The notes under the pieces were generated by a model that was not told where the DNA came from, searched no databases, and saw only the letters and a list, made by a program, of their open reading frames with translations. A stretch of 64,000 nucleotides of DNA from Burkholderia latens. GTDB lineage: Bacteria > Pseudomonadota > Gammaproteobacteria > Burkholderiales > Burkholderiaceae. Shown in pieces: positions 55,469 through 64,000 of the stretch; within the stretch, counting starts at the first letter, position 1; every line of letters starts with the position of its first letter. The stretch spans positions 1 to 64,000 of the forward strand of contig NZ_CP013435.1 in the NCBI RefSeq assembly GCF_001718795.1, read 5' to 3'. Made by a program: the position numbers and the translations under genes.

Positions 55469-56719
55469 TCAGCCAAACAGCCGCTGCGCGTGAATGCCGA
55501 GCCCCGTCGCGACACTCGCAAGGCGATCGCCGAATACGGGCTGGGCGTCCGGGAACGCGCCGGCAAGCGCGCCCGACAGGAACGCGAGACCCGTCGAACC
55601 GCCGGTGAAATACAGCGCACCGACGTCGCGCGGCGCCACGCCCGCGAGCCGCACCGTTTCGCGCGCGGCTTCGACGATGCGCGCGGTATCGTCGACGCTC
55701 GCGTCGACGAGGCGCTTCGCATCGAACGCAATCTGCAGATCCTCTTCCACGTCGTTCAGGTCGATCATCGTCTCTCCGCCCGCCGCGACGCCGATCTTCG
55801 CCTCCTCCGCGCGTGCCATCAGCGCATGCCCAAGCCGCTGCTCGACCACGCGCGTGAGCCGATCGTGCTGCCGCACGTCCTGATACAGGTGCTTCATCAG
55901 CTTCAATTCGCCGAGCCGCTTCGGCGTGTAGACCGTATTGATCAGGTGCCAGGTCGCGAGATCGAAGTAGATGCGGTTCGGCAGTTCGCGGCCCTCGGGG
56001 TCGAGCGCCCGGTAGCCGAACGCGGGCAGGATCGCCGCCAGCTCGACGCGCCGGTCGTAGTCGGTACCGGCGACGTGGACGCCGTGGTGCGCGAGCACGT
56101 CGTCCTTGCGCTCGAGGCGTGCCATCCGTTCCGGCCCCACACGGACCAGCGAAAAGTCCGACGTGCCGCCGCCGATGTCCGCGACAAGCACGAGCCGTTC
56201 GGCCTGCTGGCGCGACTCGTAGTCGAACGCCGCGGCGATCGGCTCGTACTGGAAATGCACGTCGGCGAAGCCGACAGCGCGCGCGGCTGCTTCGAGCTGG
56301 TTCTGCGCGAGACGGTCCGCGCGCGGATCCTCGTCGACGAAAAACACCGGCCGGCCGAGCACCGCACGGCCGATCGGCGCGCCGGCGTGTGCCTCCGCCT
56401 TGCGCTTCAGGTGCATCAGGAAGCGGGCGATGATCTCCGTGTACGCGATCGCGCTGCCGTCGCCGAGATCGGTCGTGGTCTCCGCGAGCGGCGAGCCGAG
56501 AATGCTCTTCATCGACCGCATCAGGCGGCCGTCGAAACCGTCTATATAGGACGCAAGCGCCGCGCGGCCGAACTCGACCGTTTCTTCGTCGTTATTGAAG
56601 AAGATCGCGGTAGGCAGCGTCAGATGGTCGCCCTCGACGGGCGCGAGACGCATGCCATCGCCGCCGGGCAGCGCCACGGCGGAATTGGACGTGCCGAAAT
56701 CGATCGCGCAGTAAGTCAT
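55469..56719 (-). CDS. Hsp70-family protein, YegD-like
   Basis: The 416-residue protein has an actin/Hsp70 ATPase fold: MTYCAIDFGTSNSAVALPGG (phosphate 1), EPIAAAFDYESRQ, LVLVADIGGGTSDFSLVRVG (phosphate 2) and ALYFTGGSTGLAFL (adenosine). It has no room for a classical substrate-binding domain, like E. coli YegD. ATG 56719 was chosen so that the ATPase motif is N-terminal; ATG 56737 is an alternative. There is no adjacent DnaJ or GrpE. Its clients are unknown. Confidence 0.88.
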   Translation of the reverse strand: MTYCAIDFGTSNSAVALPGGDGMRLAPVEGDHLTLPTAIFFNNDEETVEFGRAALASYIDGFDGRLMRSMKSILGSPLAETTTDLGDGSAIAYTEIIARFLMHLKRKAEAHAGAPIGRAVLGRPVFFVDEDPRADRLAQNQLEAAARAVGFADVHFQYEPIAAAFDYESRQQAERLVLVADIGGGTSDFSLVRVGPERMARLERKDDVLAHHGVHVAGTDYDRRVELAAILPAFGYRALDPEGRELPNRIYFDLATWHLINTVYTPKRLGELKLMKHLYQDVRQHDRLTRVVEQRLGHALMARAEEAKIGVAAGGETMIDLNDVEEDLQIAFDAKRLVDASVDDTARIVEAARETVRLAGVAPRDVGALYFTGGSTGLAFLSGALAGAFPDAQPVFGDRLASVATGLGIHAQRLFG

Positions 56720-56916
56720 GGGAAGGTGCCGCAGCATGGCCGGCGCGAAAACGGAAAGGACGGGCTTTTTAACATGAAGCCCGCCGGATCACAACCGGTG
56801 CGCTTCGGCGGCGCCGGCCAGCCCGCCGGCGGCAGCGCCGCGCTGGCATCCGGCGCGCCGGCTACACGCCGGCATCGAGGACGGAGCGCACCGTGGATGC
56901 CCGCCCGAATACGAGA

Positions 56917-57522
56917 TCAGGCCGCGGCATCGAACCCCTTTTTCCATGCGCCCGCATAAACGACTTCGCCGATCGGATGGCGCGTGCGCGGCGCCTTTTC
57001 GCGGTCGCGCAGCACGGGATCGAGCTTGTCGACGTTGCCGTAATGGCCAAGCGAGATGATCGCCGGGATCGCGACGTCGGCAGGAATCTCGAACGCATCG
57101 CGGAATGCCTTCGCGTCGAAGCCGCTCATCTGATGCGCGGCAAGGCCCAGCGCGTGCGCCTGCAGCACCAGCGACATCGCCGCCGCGCCCGCGTCGTACA
57201 GTGCGGTCGGCGCCGGCTCGCCCTTCGGCGTGAGCGTGTGCGCGGTCACGGCGATCAGCACCGGCGCCGGCGCGTTCCAGCCCTGGTTGAACGGCACCAG
57301 CGTCGCGAACGCGCGCTTGAATGCCGCTTCGTCATGGGTGCGATCGAATACGATGAAGCGCCACGGCTGCGCGTTATACGCGGACGGCGCCCAACGCGCG
57401 GCTTCGAGCACCGCGTGCAGGTCGGCGGCACTGATCGGCTCGTCCGAATATGCACGCGGGCTCCAGCGGCCCGCGATCAGATCGTGAATCGAAACGGTGG
57501 TGGGAGCAGGTTTGACGGACAT
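56917..57522 (-). CDS. Nitroreductase family protein
   Basis: The 201-residue FMN enzyme starts MSVKPAPTTVSIHDLIAGRW, with RWSPRAYSDEPISAADLHAV and WAPSAYNAQPWRFIVFDRTH, the N-terminal FMN-binding signature. GLAAHQMSGFDAKAFRDAF and AIISLGHYG are also typical. It probably reduces nitro compounds, quinones or enals with NAD(P)H; the physiological substrate is not evident. It is a single minus-strand gene. Confidence 0.9.
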   Translation of the reverse strand: MSVKPAPTTVSIHDLIAGRWSPRAYSDEPISAADLHAVLEAARWAPSAYNAQPWRFIVFDRTHDEAAFKRAFATLVPFNQGWNAPAPVLIAVTAHTLTPKGEPAPTALYDAGAAAMSLVLQAHALGLAAHQMSGFDAKAFRDAFEIPADVAIPAIISLGHYGNVDKLDPVLRDREKAPRTRHPIGEVVYAGAWKKGFDAAA

Positions 57523-57693
57523 GCAATTCCTCGCTGGCATCGATGAAGGGGCGCGAACGCCCCGGCGAATCGCAAGCATAACCGCTTGCGCCGCGACGCG
57601 CCCGCTGATCCCGCTCAATGCAAATCACCGATCCTGCGTTGACCGCCTCGAGGGCGTGCCGCCCGCGTGCGCCAGCCAGCCGAACCGGTGCCG

Positions 57694-58977
57694 TCAGACC
57701 GCCTGCGCGGCCGCGCGCGACGGCCCGCGGTTGATCCGCAGCACGATCAGCGCACCGACGATGCAAAGGCCGCCCGAGATCATCGACGCGATCGTATAAG
57801 TGCCGAGGCTCGCGCGCAGCAGCCCTGCGCCGAGCGCCGCGAACGCCGCCCCGAGCTGGTGGCCGGCGACGATCCAGCCGAACACGACCGGCGCCGCGGC
57901 CTTGCCGAACACGTCGGTGGCGAGCCGCACGGTCGGCGGGACGGTGGCGATCCAGTCGAGCCCGTAGAACATCGCGAACAGCGGCAGCCCGAAGAAATCG
58001 ATGCCGAATGCGTGCGGCAGATAGATCAGCGACAGCCCGCGCAGCCCGTAGTACCAGAACAGCAGCACGCGGTTGTCGTAACGGTCCGACAGCCAGCCCG
58101 ACAGCGTCGTGCCGAACAGGTCGAACACGCCCATCGCGGCGAGCAGCGATGCGCCCTGCACTTCGGTCATCCCGTAGTCGCTGCACATCGCGATCAGGTG
58201 CGTGCCGACATAGCCGTTGGTGCTCGCGCCGCAGATGAAGAAGCTGAAGAACAGCAGCCAGAAATCGCGCGAGCGGCTCGCCGTCAGCAGCGTGCGGAAC
58301 GCGACCGCGAGCGGGTTCTCCTTCGTCGCGTCGGGGGCCGCCGGCGCATCGGCGGGCTCGCCGTATGGGCGCAACTGCACGTCGGCCGGCCGCTCCGGCA
58401 GCAGGAACGCGACCAGCGGAATCACGATCGCGGCCGCCAGCGCGACAACCAGCACGACCGGGCGCCAGCCATGACGCTGCGCGATGGCCGCGAGCATCGG
58501 CAGAAACACGAGCTGGCCCGTCGCCGTGCTCGCCGTCAGGATGCCCATCACGAGGCCGCGCCGCGCATGGAACCAGCGTGTGACGAAAGTCGCGGACAGC
58601 GTCAGCGCGACCACGCCGGTCGAACAGCCAACCATCAGCCCCCAGATCACGACCATCTGCCAGCTCTGCGTCATCATCGACGAAAGCGCGACACCCGCAC
58701 CCATCGTCACGAGCGCGGTGAGGATCGTGGGCCGCAGCCCGAAGCGCTGCATCGCCGCCGCCGCGAACGGCCCGGTCAGCCCATACAACGCGATGTTCAC
58801 CGAAATCGCGAGCGAAATCGCCGCGCGGCTCCAGCCGAGCTCGCGCTCAAGCGGCACCATCAGTACGCTCGGCGTCGCGCGCGTACCGGCCGCCGCGAGC
58901 AGGATCAGGAAAACCACCGCCGCCGCGAGCCATCCGTAATGGAAACGCCCGCCGATTCGTGTCACTGCCCAGTTCAT
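57694..58977 (-). CDS. Major facilitator superfamily transporter
   Basis: The 427-residue protein has 12 predicted helices in two halves, with a large cytoplasmic loop near residues 200-225 (RPYGEPADAPAAPDATKENP). It starts MNWAVTRIGGRFHYGWLAAA and resembles the OFA/monocarboxylate branch. It is divergent from the TetR regulator, with two matching operators between them, so it is likely repressed by that protein. The substrate is unknown. Confidence 0.88.
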   Translation of the reverse strand: MNWAVTRIGGRFHYGWLAAAVVFLILLAAAGTRATPSVLMVPLERELGWSRAAISLAISVNIALYGLTGPFAAAAMQRFGLRPTILTALVTMGAGVALSSMMTQSWQMVVIWGLMVGCSTGVVALTLSATFVTRWFHARRGLVMGILTASTATGQLVFLPMLAAIAQRHGWRPVVLVVALAAAIVIPLVAFLLPERPADVQLRPYGEPADAPAAPDATKENPLAVAFRTLLTASRSRDFWLLFFSFFICGASTNGYVGTHLIAMCSDYGMTEVQGASLLAAMGVFDLFGTTLSGWLSDRYDNRVLLFWYYGLRGLSLIYLPHAFGIDFFGLPLFAMFYGLDWIATVPPTVRLATDVFGKAAAPVVFGWIVAGHQLGAAFAALGAGLLRASLGTYTIASMISGGLCIVGALIVLRINRGPSRAAAQAV

Positions 58978-59108
58978 GTCATCCCTCTCCTGTTGGCGCA
59001 GCGGCGCCCGCGCGCCTGAACCGCCTTACACCAGGCCTCCTCCGCCGCACACCGCATCGGCTGACCCGGGCCGATGCCTGGCATTTGTCCGTGGACGCGA
59101 CCAGCATT

Positions 59109-59124
59109 GTTACCGGTCGGTCAC
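59109..59124. promoter_or_regulatory. Operator 1 for the TetR-type regulator
   Basis: GTTACCGGTCGGTCAC is an imperfect palindrome matching operator 2 at 14 of 16 positions. It lies 132 bp upstream of the MFS start. Confidence 0.7.
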
Positions 59125-59142
59125 AAGTGTGTTGCGATCGTA

Positions 59143-59158
59143 GTTACCAGTCGGTAAC
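59143..59158. promoter_or_regulatory. Operator 2 for the TetR-type regulator
   Basis: GTTACC, AGTC, GGTAAC is a perfect 6-bp-arm palindrome. It is centred 34 bp from operator 1, about three helical turns, and 36 bp before the regulator start. Confidence 0.78.
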
Positions 59159-59193
59159 ATGTCAAGCAATTCATCACGCATTCGAGGGGCATC

Positions 59194-59829
59194 ATGTCGG
59201 GCATCGAGGCCGCCAACAAGCCGCTGGCGCAACCGTCGGCGCGGCGCACGCGCCGGCCCATCGCCGCGGCCGCCGCGCAGGAGCACCTGCTGCGCGCCGC
59301 GCAGGAGTTGTTTTACAAGGAAGGCGTGCGCGCAGTCGGCGTCGAGGCGGTCGTGGAACGCGCGGGCGTCAACAAGATGAGCCTGTACCGTCAGTTCTCG
59401 TCGAAGGACGAACTGATCCTCGCGTATCTGGAGCGCATGGATGCGTGCTTCTTCGAGCGTCTCGATTCGAGCGTCGCGAAGCATCCGGGCCAGCCCAGGG
59501 CGCAGCTGATCCAGTATTTCACCGATCTCGCCGAGCGCGCAACGCAGAAGGACTATCGCGGCTGCCCGTTCGTCAATGTCGCGGCCGAATTCCCGGATGC
59601 GTCGCATCCCGCGCGCGAGCGTGTCGCGCAGAACAAGGAACAGCTGATGAAGCGGCTCGTCGAGCTGTGCAAAGGGGCCGGCGCGCGGCAGCCGCAGGCG
59701 CTCGCCGATGCGCTGGCGCTCGTCGTCGAAGGCATCTACGCGGCCAGCCAGACCTACCGGCATGGTGAAACGCCGATCGGCACCGCGCCCGCGCTGGTAA
59801 CGCAACTGATCGAAGCCGCATGCGTATGA
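59194..59829 (+). CDS. TetR-family transcriptional regulator
   Basis: The 211-residue protein starts MSGIEAANKPLAQPSARRTR (basic extension) and has the TetR helix-turn-helix LRAAQELFYKEGVRAVGVEA then VVERAGVNKMSLYRQFSSKD. The ligand-binding part contains KDYRGCPFVNVAAEFPDASH, a segment shared with regulators of this subfamily. The upstream ATG 59159 is in another frame. It is divergent from the MFS gene and probably autoregulated via the two palindromes. Confidence 0.92.
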   Translation: MSGIEAANKPLAQPSARRTRRPIAAAAAQEHLLRAAQELFYKEGVRAVGVEAVVERAGVNKMSLYRQFSSKDELILAYLERMDACFFERLDSSVAKHPGQPRAQLIQYFTDLAERATQKDYRGCPFVNVAAEFPDASHPARERVAQNKEQLMKRLVELCKGAGARQPQALADALALVVEGIYAASQTYRHGETPIGTAPALVTQLIEAACV

Positions 59830-59911
59830 CACGCCGGGCCGGTCAATATCCGGCGCGCGCGCCGCGGCTACAATGCGGCCCTCGCCGCCGTTCCGTCCGA
59901 TTGCCTTCACC

Positions 59912-60484
59912 ATGACCGATAGCCGCCCCGAATCTCAAGACGACATCGTCGCCGCCACCCGGCACTGGCTCGCGCGCGCGGTGATCGGGCTCAATCTGTG
60001 CCCGTTTGCGAAAAGCGTGTATGTGAAGGAACAGGTGCGCTATGCGATCAGCGAAGCAACGACACTGGAGGATGCGCTCGCCGATCTCGAAACCGAATTG
60101 CGCGCGCTCGAGGCCGCGGACCCGCAACAGGTCGACACGACGCTCGTGATCTACCCGCGCGTTTTCGCGGACTTCGTCGACTACAACGACGCGCTGTTCT
60201 TCGCCGACCGGCTGGTGCAGCAATTACGCCTCGACGGCGTACTGCAGATCGCGAGCTTCCATCCCGAGTACCGGTTCGAAGGCAGCGAAGCCGACGACAT
60301 CGAGAACTACACCAACCGCGCGCCGTATCCGATCCTGCACCTGCTGCGCGAGGACAGCATCGCGCGCGCGGTGAATGCGTTCCCGGACGCATCGGCGATC
60401 TACGAGAAAAACCAGGAAACGCTGCGCCGCCTCGGGCACGACGGCTGGCGTGAATGGATGCGCCGCCCGGACGACGACGTCTGA
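59912..60484 (+). CDS. DUF1415 family protein
   Basis: The 190-residue protein starts MTDSRPESQDDIVAATRHWL. Conserved blocks are GLNLCPFAKSVYVKEQVRYA, VIYPRVFADFVDYNDALFFA, IASFHPEYRFEGSEADDIEN and YTNRAPYPILHLLREDSIAR. The CPFA motif and conserved His suggest an enzyme, but no function is known to me. ATG 59912 begins the conserved part. Confidence 0.85.
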   Translation: MTDSRPESQDDIVAATRHWLARAVIGLNLCPFAKSVYVKEQVRYAISEATTLEDALADLETELRALEAADPQQVDTTLVIYPRVFADFVDYNDALFFADRLVQQLRLDGVLQIASFHPEYRFEGSEADDIENYTNRAPYPILHLLREDSIARAVNAFPDASAIYEKNQETLRRLGHDGWREWMRRPDDDV

Positions 60485-60556
60485 CGCATCGCGCAACGGC
60501 CGGGTCGCGCGCGGCACACGCATCGGCCGCCCGGTCGCACCTTCGGGGCCGCCCGC

Positions 60557-61447
60557 TCAGTCCGCAGCCGGCTCGATCGCTGCGCCGCCCGCCCCCGCGG
60601 GCGCCGGCACGAAGAAGCGCTCGTTCAGCTCGGCAAGCCCGAACATCCCGAGGATCTCGTTCAGCCGCTCGCCGGGCTTGCGGCGCGGCAGGTTCTTGTA
60701 CTGCGCGATGATCAGCTCGTTCTTCATTGAATGCTCCCAGCCGACCAGCTCCGTCACGCTCACCTGATAGCCGTGCGCCTCGAGCTGCAGGCAGCGCAGC
60801 ACGTTGGTGATCTGGCTGCCGAATTCGCGCGTATGCAGCGGATGCCGCCACACTTCCGTCAGCGCATTCGCGAGCGACTTGCCCTTGTTCTTGCGCAGCA
60901 CGCCCGCGACTTCCGCCTGGCAGCACGGCACCAGCACGATGTGTTGCGCGCGCTTCGCCAGCGCGAAGCGAATCGCGTCGTCGGTCGCCGTGTCGCATGC
61001 GTGCAGCGCAGTGACGACGTCGACCGTCTCCGGCAGCTTCGGCGACGTGATCGAATCGGCCACCGACAGGTTCAGGAACGACATGCCGCCGAACCCGAGC
61101 CGCGCGGCCAGCTCGGCGGAGCGCGTGACGAGCTCCTCGCGCGTCTCGATCCCGTACACGTGCGACGTGAACGCCGGCGTGCCGTGCCCCGGCTGCTGCT
61201 TGAAGAACAGGTCGTACAGGATGAAGCCGAGATACGACTTGCCTGCGCCGTGATCGACGAGCGTGACGGCGCCCTTGTCGGCGTGCACGCTCGCGAGCAG
61301 CGGCTCGATGAACTGGAACAGGTGATAGACCTGCTTCAGCTTGCGGCGGCTGTCCTGGTTCAGCTTGCCGTCGCGGGTCAGGATATGCAGTTCCTTCAGC
61401 AGCTCGACGGACTGCTCCGGACGGATTTCGTAGGTCTTGTTCGACAT
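60557..61447 (-). CDS. SAM-dependent methyltransferase
   Basis: The 296-residue protein starts MSNKTYEIRPEQSVELLKEL and has a Rossmann-type AdoMet site VTLVDHGAGKSYLGFILYDL. ALHACDTATDDAIRFALAKR and HIVLVPCCQAEVAGVLRKNK match the class that includes GSTCD-like methyltransferases. ATG 61447 was chosen over 61468. The substrate is not known. It is transcribed on the same strand as the next methyltransferase gene upstream. Confidence 0.85.
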   Translation of the reverse strand: MSNKTYEIRPEQSVELLKELHILTRDGKLNQDSRRKLKQVYHLFQFIEPLLASVHADKGAVTLVDHGAGKSYLGFILYDLFFKQQPGHGTPAFTSHVYGIETREELVTRSAELAARLGFGGMSFLNLSVADSITSPKLPETVDVVTALHACDTATDDAIRFALAKRAQHIVLVPCCQAEVAGVLRKNKGKSLANALTEVWRHPLHTREFGSQITNVLRCLQLEAHGYQVSVTELVGWEHSMKNELIIAQYKNLPRRKPGERLNEILGMFGLAELNERFFVPAPAGAGGAAIEPAAD

Positions 61448-61536
61448 CGTGAAGCGGCGCCGGGCCACGGTCGGTCGACCACGGCCCGGCGGCGGGATTT
61501 CGTGAGGAATGGCGACAGTTTACCGAAAATGCGCGG

Positions 61537-62670
61537 TCAGGCCCGCGCGCCGAGCCGCCACAGCGACGTGACCTCGGCGCGGCGCGCCGCGTGCAGCGGA
61601 TCGTCCGCATCGGCCGACTTCGGGTGCGCCGGGCGGATGTCTTCGCGGCCGAGCACGGCGAGCCCGGCTTCGTCGATCCATTGCAACAGCGTGTCGCGCG
61701 GCCGCAGCCCGAGATGCTCGGCGAAATCGGACAGGATCAGCCAGCCTTCGCCGCCCGGCTCGAGATGAGCGGCGAGCCCCGCCAGGAATCCGCGCAGCAT
61801 GCGGCTGTCGGGATCGTAGACCGCGTATTCGATCGGCGCGCTGGGACGCGCCGGCACCCACGGCGGATTGCAGACGACGAGCGGCGCGCGGCCGGCGGGG
61901 AACAGGTCGGCTTCGACGACGTCGACGCGCTCGGCATAGCCGAGCCGCGCGACGTTCTCGCGCGCGCATGCGAGCGCGCGCGGATCCTGGTCGGTCGCGA
62001 CGATGCGCTCGACGCCGCGCGACGCGAGCACGGCCGCGAGCACGCCGGTGCCCGTGCCGATGTCGAACGCGAGCGACGTCGCGGGCAACGGCGCGCGCGC
62101 GACGAGCTCGACGTATTCGCCGCGAACCGGCGAGAACACCCCGTAATGCGGATGGATCGGCGCGCCGCCGAGTGCCGGAATCGGCACGCCCTTCTTGCGC
62201 CATTCGTGCGCGCCGACGAGCCCGAGCAGTTCGCGCAACGACACGATCGACGGCACGCCGCCCGCGCCGTACGCTTCCTCGCATGCGGCGCGCACGTCCG
62301 GAGCGCGGCGCAGCGCAATCGTGTAGTCGGCCTCGAGCGGGATCAGCAGCATCCCGAGCGTGCGGGCGCGTTGCGACTGTGCGAGCCGGTGCAGGTTGAA
62401 CGCATCGACGCCGGCCGCAGCCTTCGCCTTCTTCGGCTTGCGCTCGACGCGGCGCGCCATCGCCTGCACGAGCTGGCGCGCATTCTGGAAGTCGCCCTGC
62501 CAGACGAGCGCCGTGCCCTCGCAGGCGAGGCGATACGCGGCGTCGGCCGTCAGGCGGTCGTCGGCCGCCACGGCGCGCTTCGGCGGCGGCACGCCGGCTT
62601 CGGAACGCCAGCGCAGCGCATGTTCGGCGCCGTCGGCGTCGGTCCAGTGGAAAACGGGAAAATCGGTCAC
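61537..62670 (-). CDS. Class I methyltransferase with NPPW motif
   Basis: The 377-residue protein has AFDIGTGTGVLAAVLASRGV (AdoMet), IVATDQDPRALACARENV and the catalytic LVVCNPPWVPARPSAPIE, as in N5-glutamine or guanine-N2 methyltransferases. A long N-terminal region of about 190 residues may bind substrate. The chosen start is GTG 62670 (VTDFPVFHWTDADGAEHALR); no ATG fits well. The substrate is not known. Confidence 0.82.
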   Translation of the reverse strand: MTDFPVFHWTDADGAEHALRWRSEAGVPPPKRAVAADDRLTADAAYRLACEGTALVWQGDFQNARQLVQAMARRVERKPKKAKAAAGVDAFNLHRLAQSQRARTLGMLLIPLEADYTIALRRAPDVRAACEEAYGAGGVPSIVSLRELLGLVGAHEWRKKGVPIPALGGAPIHPHYGVFSPVRGEYVELVARAPLPATSLAFDIGTGTGVLAAVLASRGVERIVATDQDPRALACARENVARLGYAERVDVVEADLFPAGRAPLVVCNPPWVPARPSAPIEYAVYDPDSRMLRGFLAGLAAHLEPGGEGWLILSDFAEHLGLRPRDTLLQWIDEAGLAVLGREDIRPAHPKSADADDPLHAARRAEVTSLWRLGARA

Positions 62671-62819
62671 GCGAGCTCGGTTACAGGTTGGCTTCAGACA
62701 GGCGGTGCGACGGGAGAGTGCACCGCGCGGACCACACCATACCGTGCTTTGCGCGCGCGGCAAAGCGCGCGAACCACTGCTGGTTCCGCCCCTTTCCGCG
62801 GCGGCCGGCGCACATCCGC

Positions 62820-63314
62820 CTACCCGCCCCATCCCGGCGCGGCCGGCATCCGCAGCGTGCCCGCGTCGCTGAACCGCACGGTACCGAGCACGCCGCCCGC
62901 GAGCCGGCCGCGCAGCGCGTATGGCAACTCGCCGTTCGCTGCCGCGCCGGGCAGATTCCACGCCTGCCGCGCGGCGGCGAACGCCGATACCGACACGGGC
63001 ACGTCGATCACGGCCTCGCCGAAGCGCGGGACGATGCCGGAGCGGTCGCTGACGCCGCTCGCGAACGGTGTGCCGTTCAGGTCAAGCGCGACCGAAATGC
63101 CGTCGTATTCGATCGGCGCGTCGTTCGGGTTCTGCACGCGCAGCTTGAGGCTGAAACGCATCTCGAGACCTTGCCCGACGAGCGGCTCGAGGCCGGCGAC
63201 CGTGACGCTCACGGGTTCGCGCGTCAGGCCCGCGCAGCCGGCGAGCAGCAACCCGGCGGCGAACAGCGGCAGTACGGCGCGAAGCACTGCGATTCGGAAC
63301 AACGCGTGTGGCAT
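62820..63314 (-). CDS. LEA type 2 family lipoprotein
   Basis: The 164-residue precursor has a signal with lipobox LLAGC, so it is a lipoprotein. The mature part is a LEA2/WHy-type beta sandwich with LKLRVQNPNDAPIEYDGISV and DVPVSVSAF. LEA2 domains are linked to stress tolerance, but the bacterial role is unknown. It starts MPHALFRIAVLRAVLPLFAA at ATG 63314. Confidence 0.85.
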   Translation of the reverse strand: MPHALFRIAVLRAVLPLFAAGLLLAGCAGLTREPVSVTVAGLEPLVGQGLEMRFSLKLRVQNPNDAPIEYDGISVALDLNGTPFASGVSDRSGIVPRFGEAVIDVPVSVSAFAAARQAWNLPGAAANGELPYALRGRLAGGVLGTVRFSDAGTLRMPAAPGWGG

Positions 63315-63957
63315 CAAGGGCCTCCGGGCGGGAATCGATCGTCACGGTATCGATGCATTGTACCGAGCGCGCGCCGCGACGCACCGATTCGTAGTTTTCC
63401 AGCACCGCCTCGATCCTTAATAGATTAAAACTACGAAAATACCGGATAAACAAAATTCGAATTAATGCCTCCCGGCATTCAATCGACCGCACAAGCCGCA
63501 ATCGAATCACCTTCTAATTTTTTCGTTTCCTTTACCCAAAACCATCAAGTATATTTACCCATCCTTCGAGCAGGCCGACAAAGCTTCAAGCCGCATGACG
63601 GCGATTTTACGGAACGGCGACAGGCCGTCCTTCCGTCCTGCGGCCTGGTACGGCCAGCCCCGTGGGCTGTCGGTTTAAAGGGAATGCACGCCCGCGCAGG
63701 GCGGGCGGCCCCGTGTCGTGCGCGCGAAATCAATTCAGTAGAACACGCGCCCGGCCATTTTGAACCGGCAAGTTAACCGACATCCGGAAACACAGAGGGG
63801 GCAGTAAACCATGATTACCTTCACGTAGTCGGCCGACCGTCTTTTCGAATAAACCGTCATTGGCATTTCTCGTCGCTGTTGATTAACGGCGAGGGGTTCC
63901 TTTTGCCGGCGTTTTCGCAGCACTGAACGATTCCTTCAACAATAGAGGTTTCAGTCA
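63315..63957. other. AT-rich intergenic region with a minicistron
   Basis: About 640 bp, much richer in A and T (especially 63410-63560) than its surroundings. A five-codon minicistron (ATG 63811, TAG 63826; MITFT) follows a very good ribosome site, AGAGGGGG. No credible long gene was found; the frames at 63465-63776 (plus) and 63735-63923 (minus) have no recognisable domain. It probably holds the promoter and leader of the gene starting at 63958. Confidence 0.5.
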
Positions 63958-64000
63958 TGTCGATCAACATTCACAAGATGCGTTATCTGCCGCTGGTCGC
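63958..64000 (+). CDS. Unidentified gene, 3' part beyond the window
   Basis: ATG 63958 follows AGAGG and opens MSINIHKMRYLPLV. Only 14 codons are inside the window. A basic start with a hydrophobic turn could be a signal peptide. Function cannot be assigned. Confidence 0.5.

Noticed and set aside
56761..56783. CGGGCTT/AAGCCCG hairpin downstream of the nitroreductase gene
   Set aside because: Seven-bp stem without a T-run on the minus strand; too weak to call a terminator.
63465..63776. 103-residue plus-strand frame in the AT-rich region
   Set aside because: No ribosome site and no similarity I can recognise; composition shifts within it.

Overview
The window is high-GC DNA from a beta-proteobacterium of the genus Burkholderia, most likely the B. 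cepacia complex. This rests on the rRNA sequences, the dnaA-dnaN-gyrB order, the phenylacetate cluster paaZ-thiolase-paaG-paaI-paaK, and the rpe-gph-trpEGDC order. It begins inside dnaA, so it lies beside the main-chromosome replication origin. The species call is inference from memory of the genus, not from a search.

Layout. 1-5478: dnaA (5' end missing), dnaN and gyrB on the plus strand. 5479-11093: an accessory island. Two complete, different IS66-family elements (5869-8481 and 8604-11074), each with inverted terminal repeats and an 8-bp target duplication, are inserted in one small minus-strand gene. Removing both rebuilds a MazG-like nucleotide pyrophosphohydrolase that also carries a 1-nt frameshift. 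11202-16777: a complete rRNA operon on the minus strand (promoter, 16S, spacer without tRNA genes, 23S, 5S, terminator), pointing back towards dnaA. 16914-23443: phenylacetate and beta-oxidation genes around a divergent promoter with a palindrome. 23576-25266: mltA, a 47-residue membrane protein and apaG. 25443-32790: rpe, gph, a trp leader peptide with attenuator, trpE, trpG, trpD, trpC, a CYTH-domain protein and ung. 32906-37559: azoreductase, M61 peptidase, dsbC and a UbiH-type monooxygenase, all minus. 37815-46760: ychF, an amino-acid permease, a DUF3761 protein, ettA, a HAD hydrolase, an isochorismatase-like hydrolase, an M24 aminopeptidase and a small membrane protein. 46932-53023: an atypical response regulator, hemA, prfA, prmC, grxD, ubiX and a DODA-type dioxygenase. 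53142-64000: an APC permease, cspA, an Hsp70-like protein, a nitroreductase, a divergent MFS/TetR pair with two operators, a DUF1415 protein, two methyltransferases, a LEA2 lipoprotein, an AT-rich intergenic region and the start of an unidentified gene.

Functional links. dnaN encodes the clamp, and the Ung encoded here carries a clamp-binding-like motif. prfA and prmC are substrate and enzyme. trpE to trpC are probably controlled by ribosome stalling at three Trp codons in the leader. paaZ, thiolase, paaG, paaI and paaK supply much of phenylacetyl-CoA catabolism; the ring epoxidase (paaABCDE) must lie elsewhere. No CRISPR array, prophage or tRNA gene was seen.
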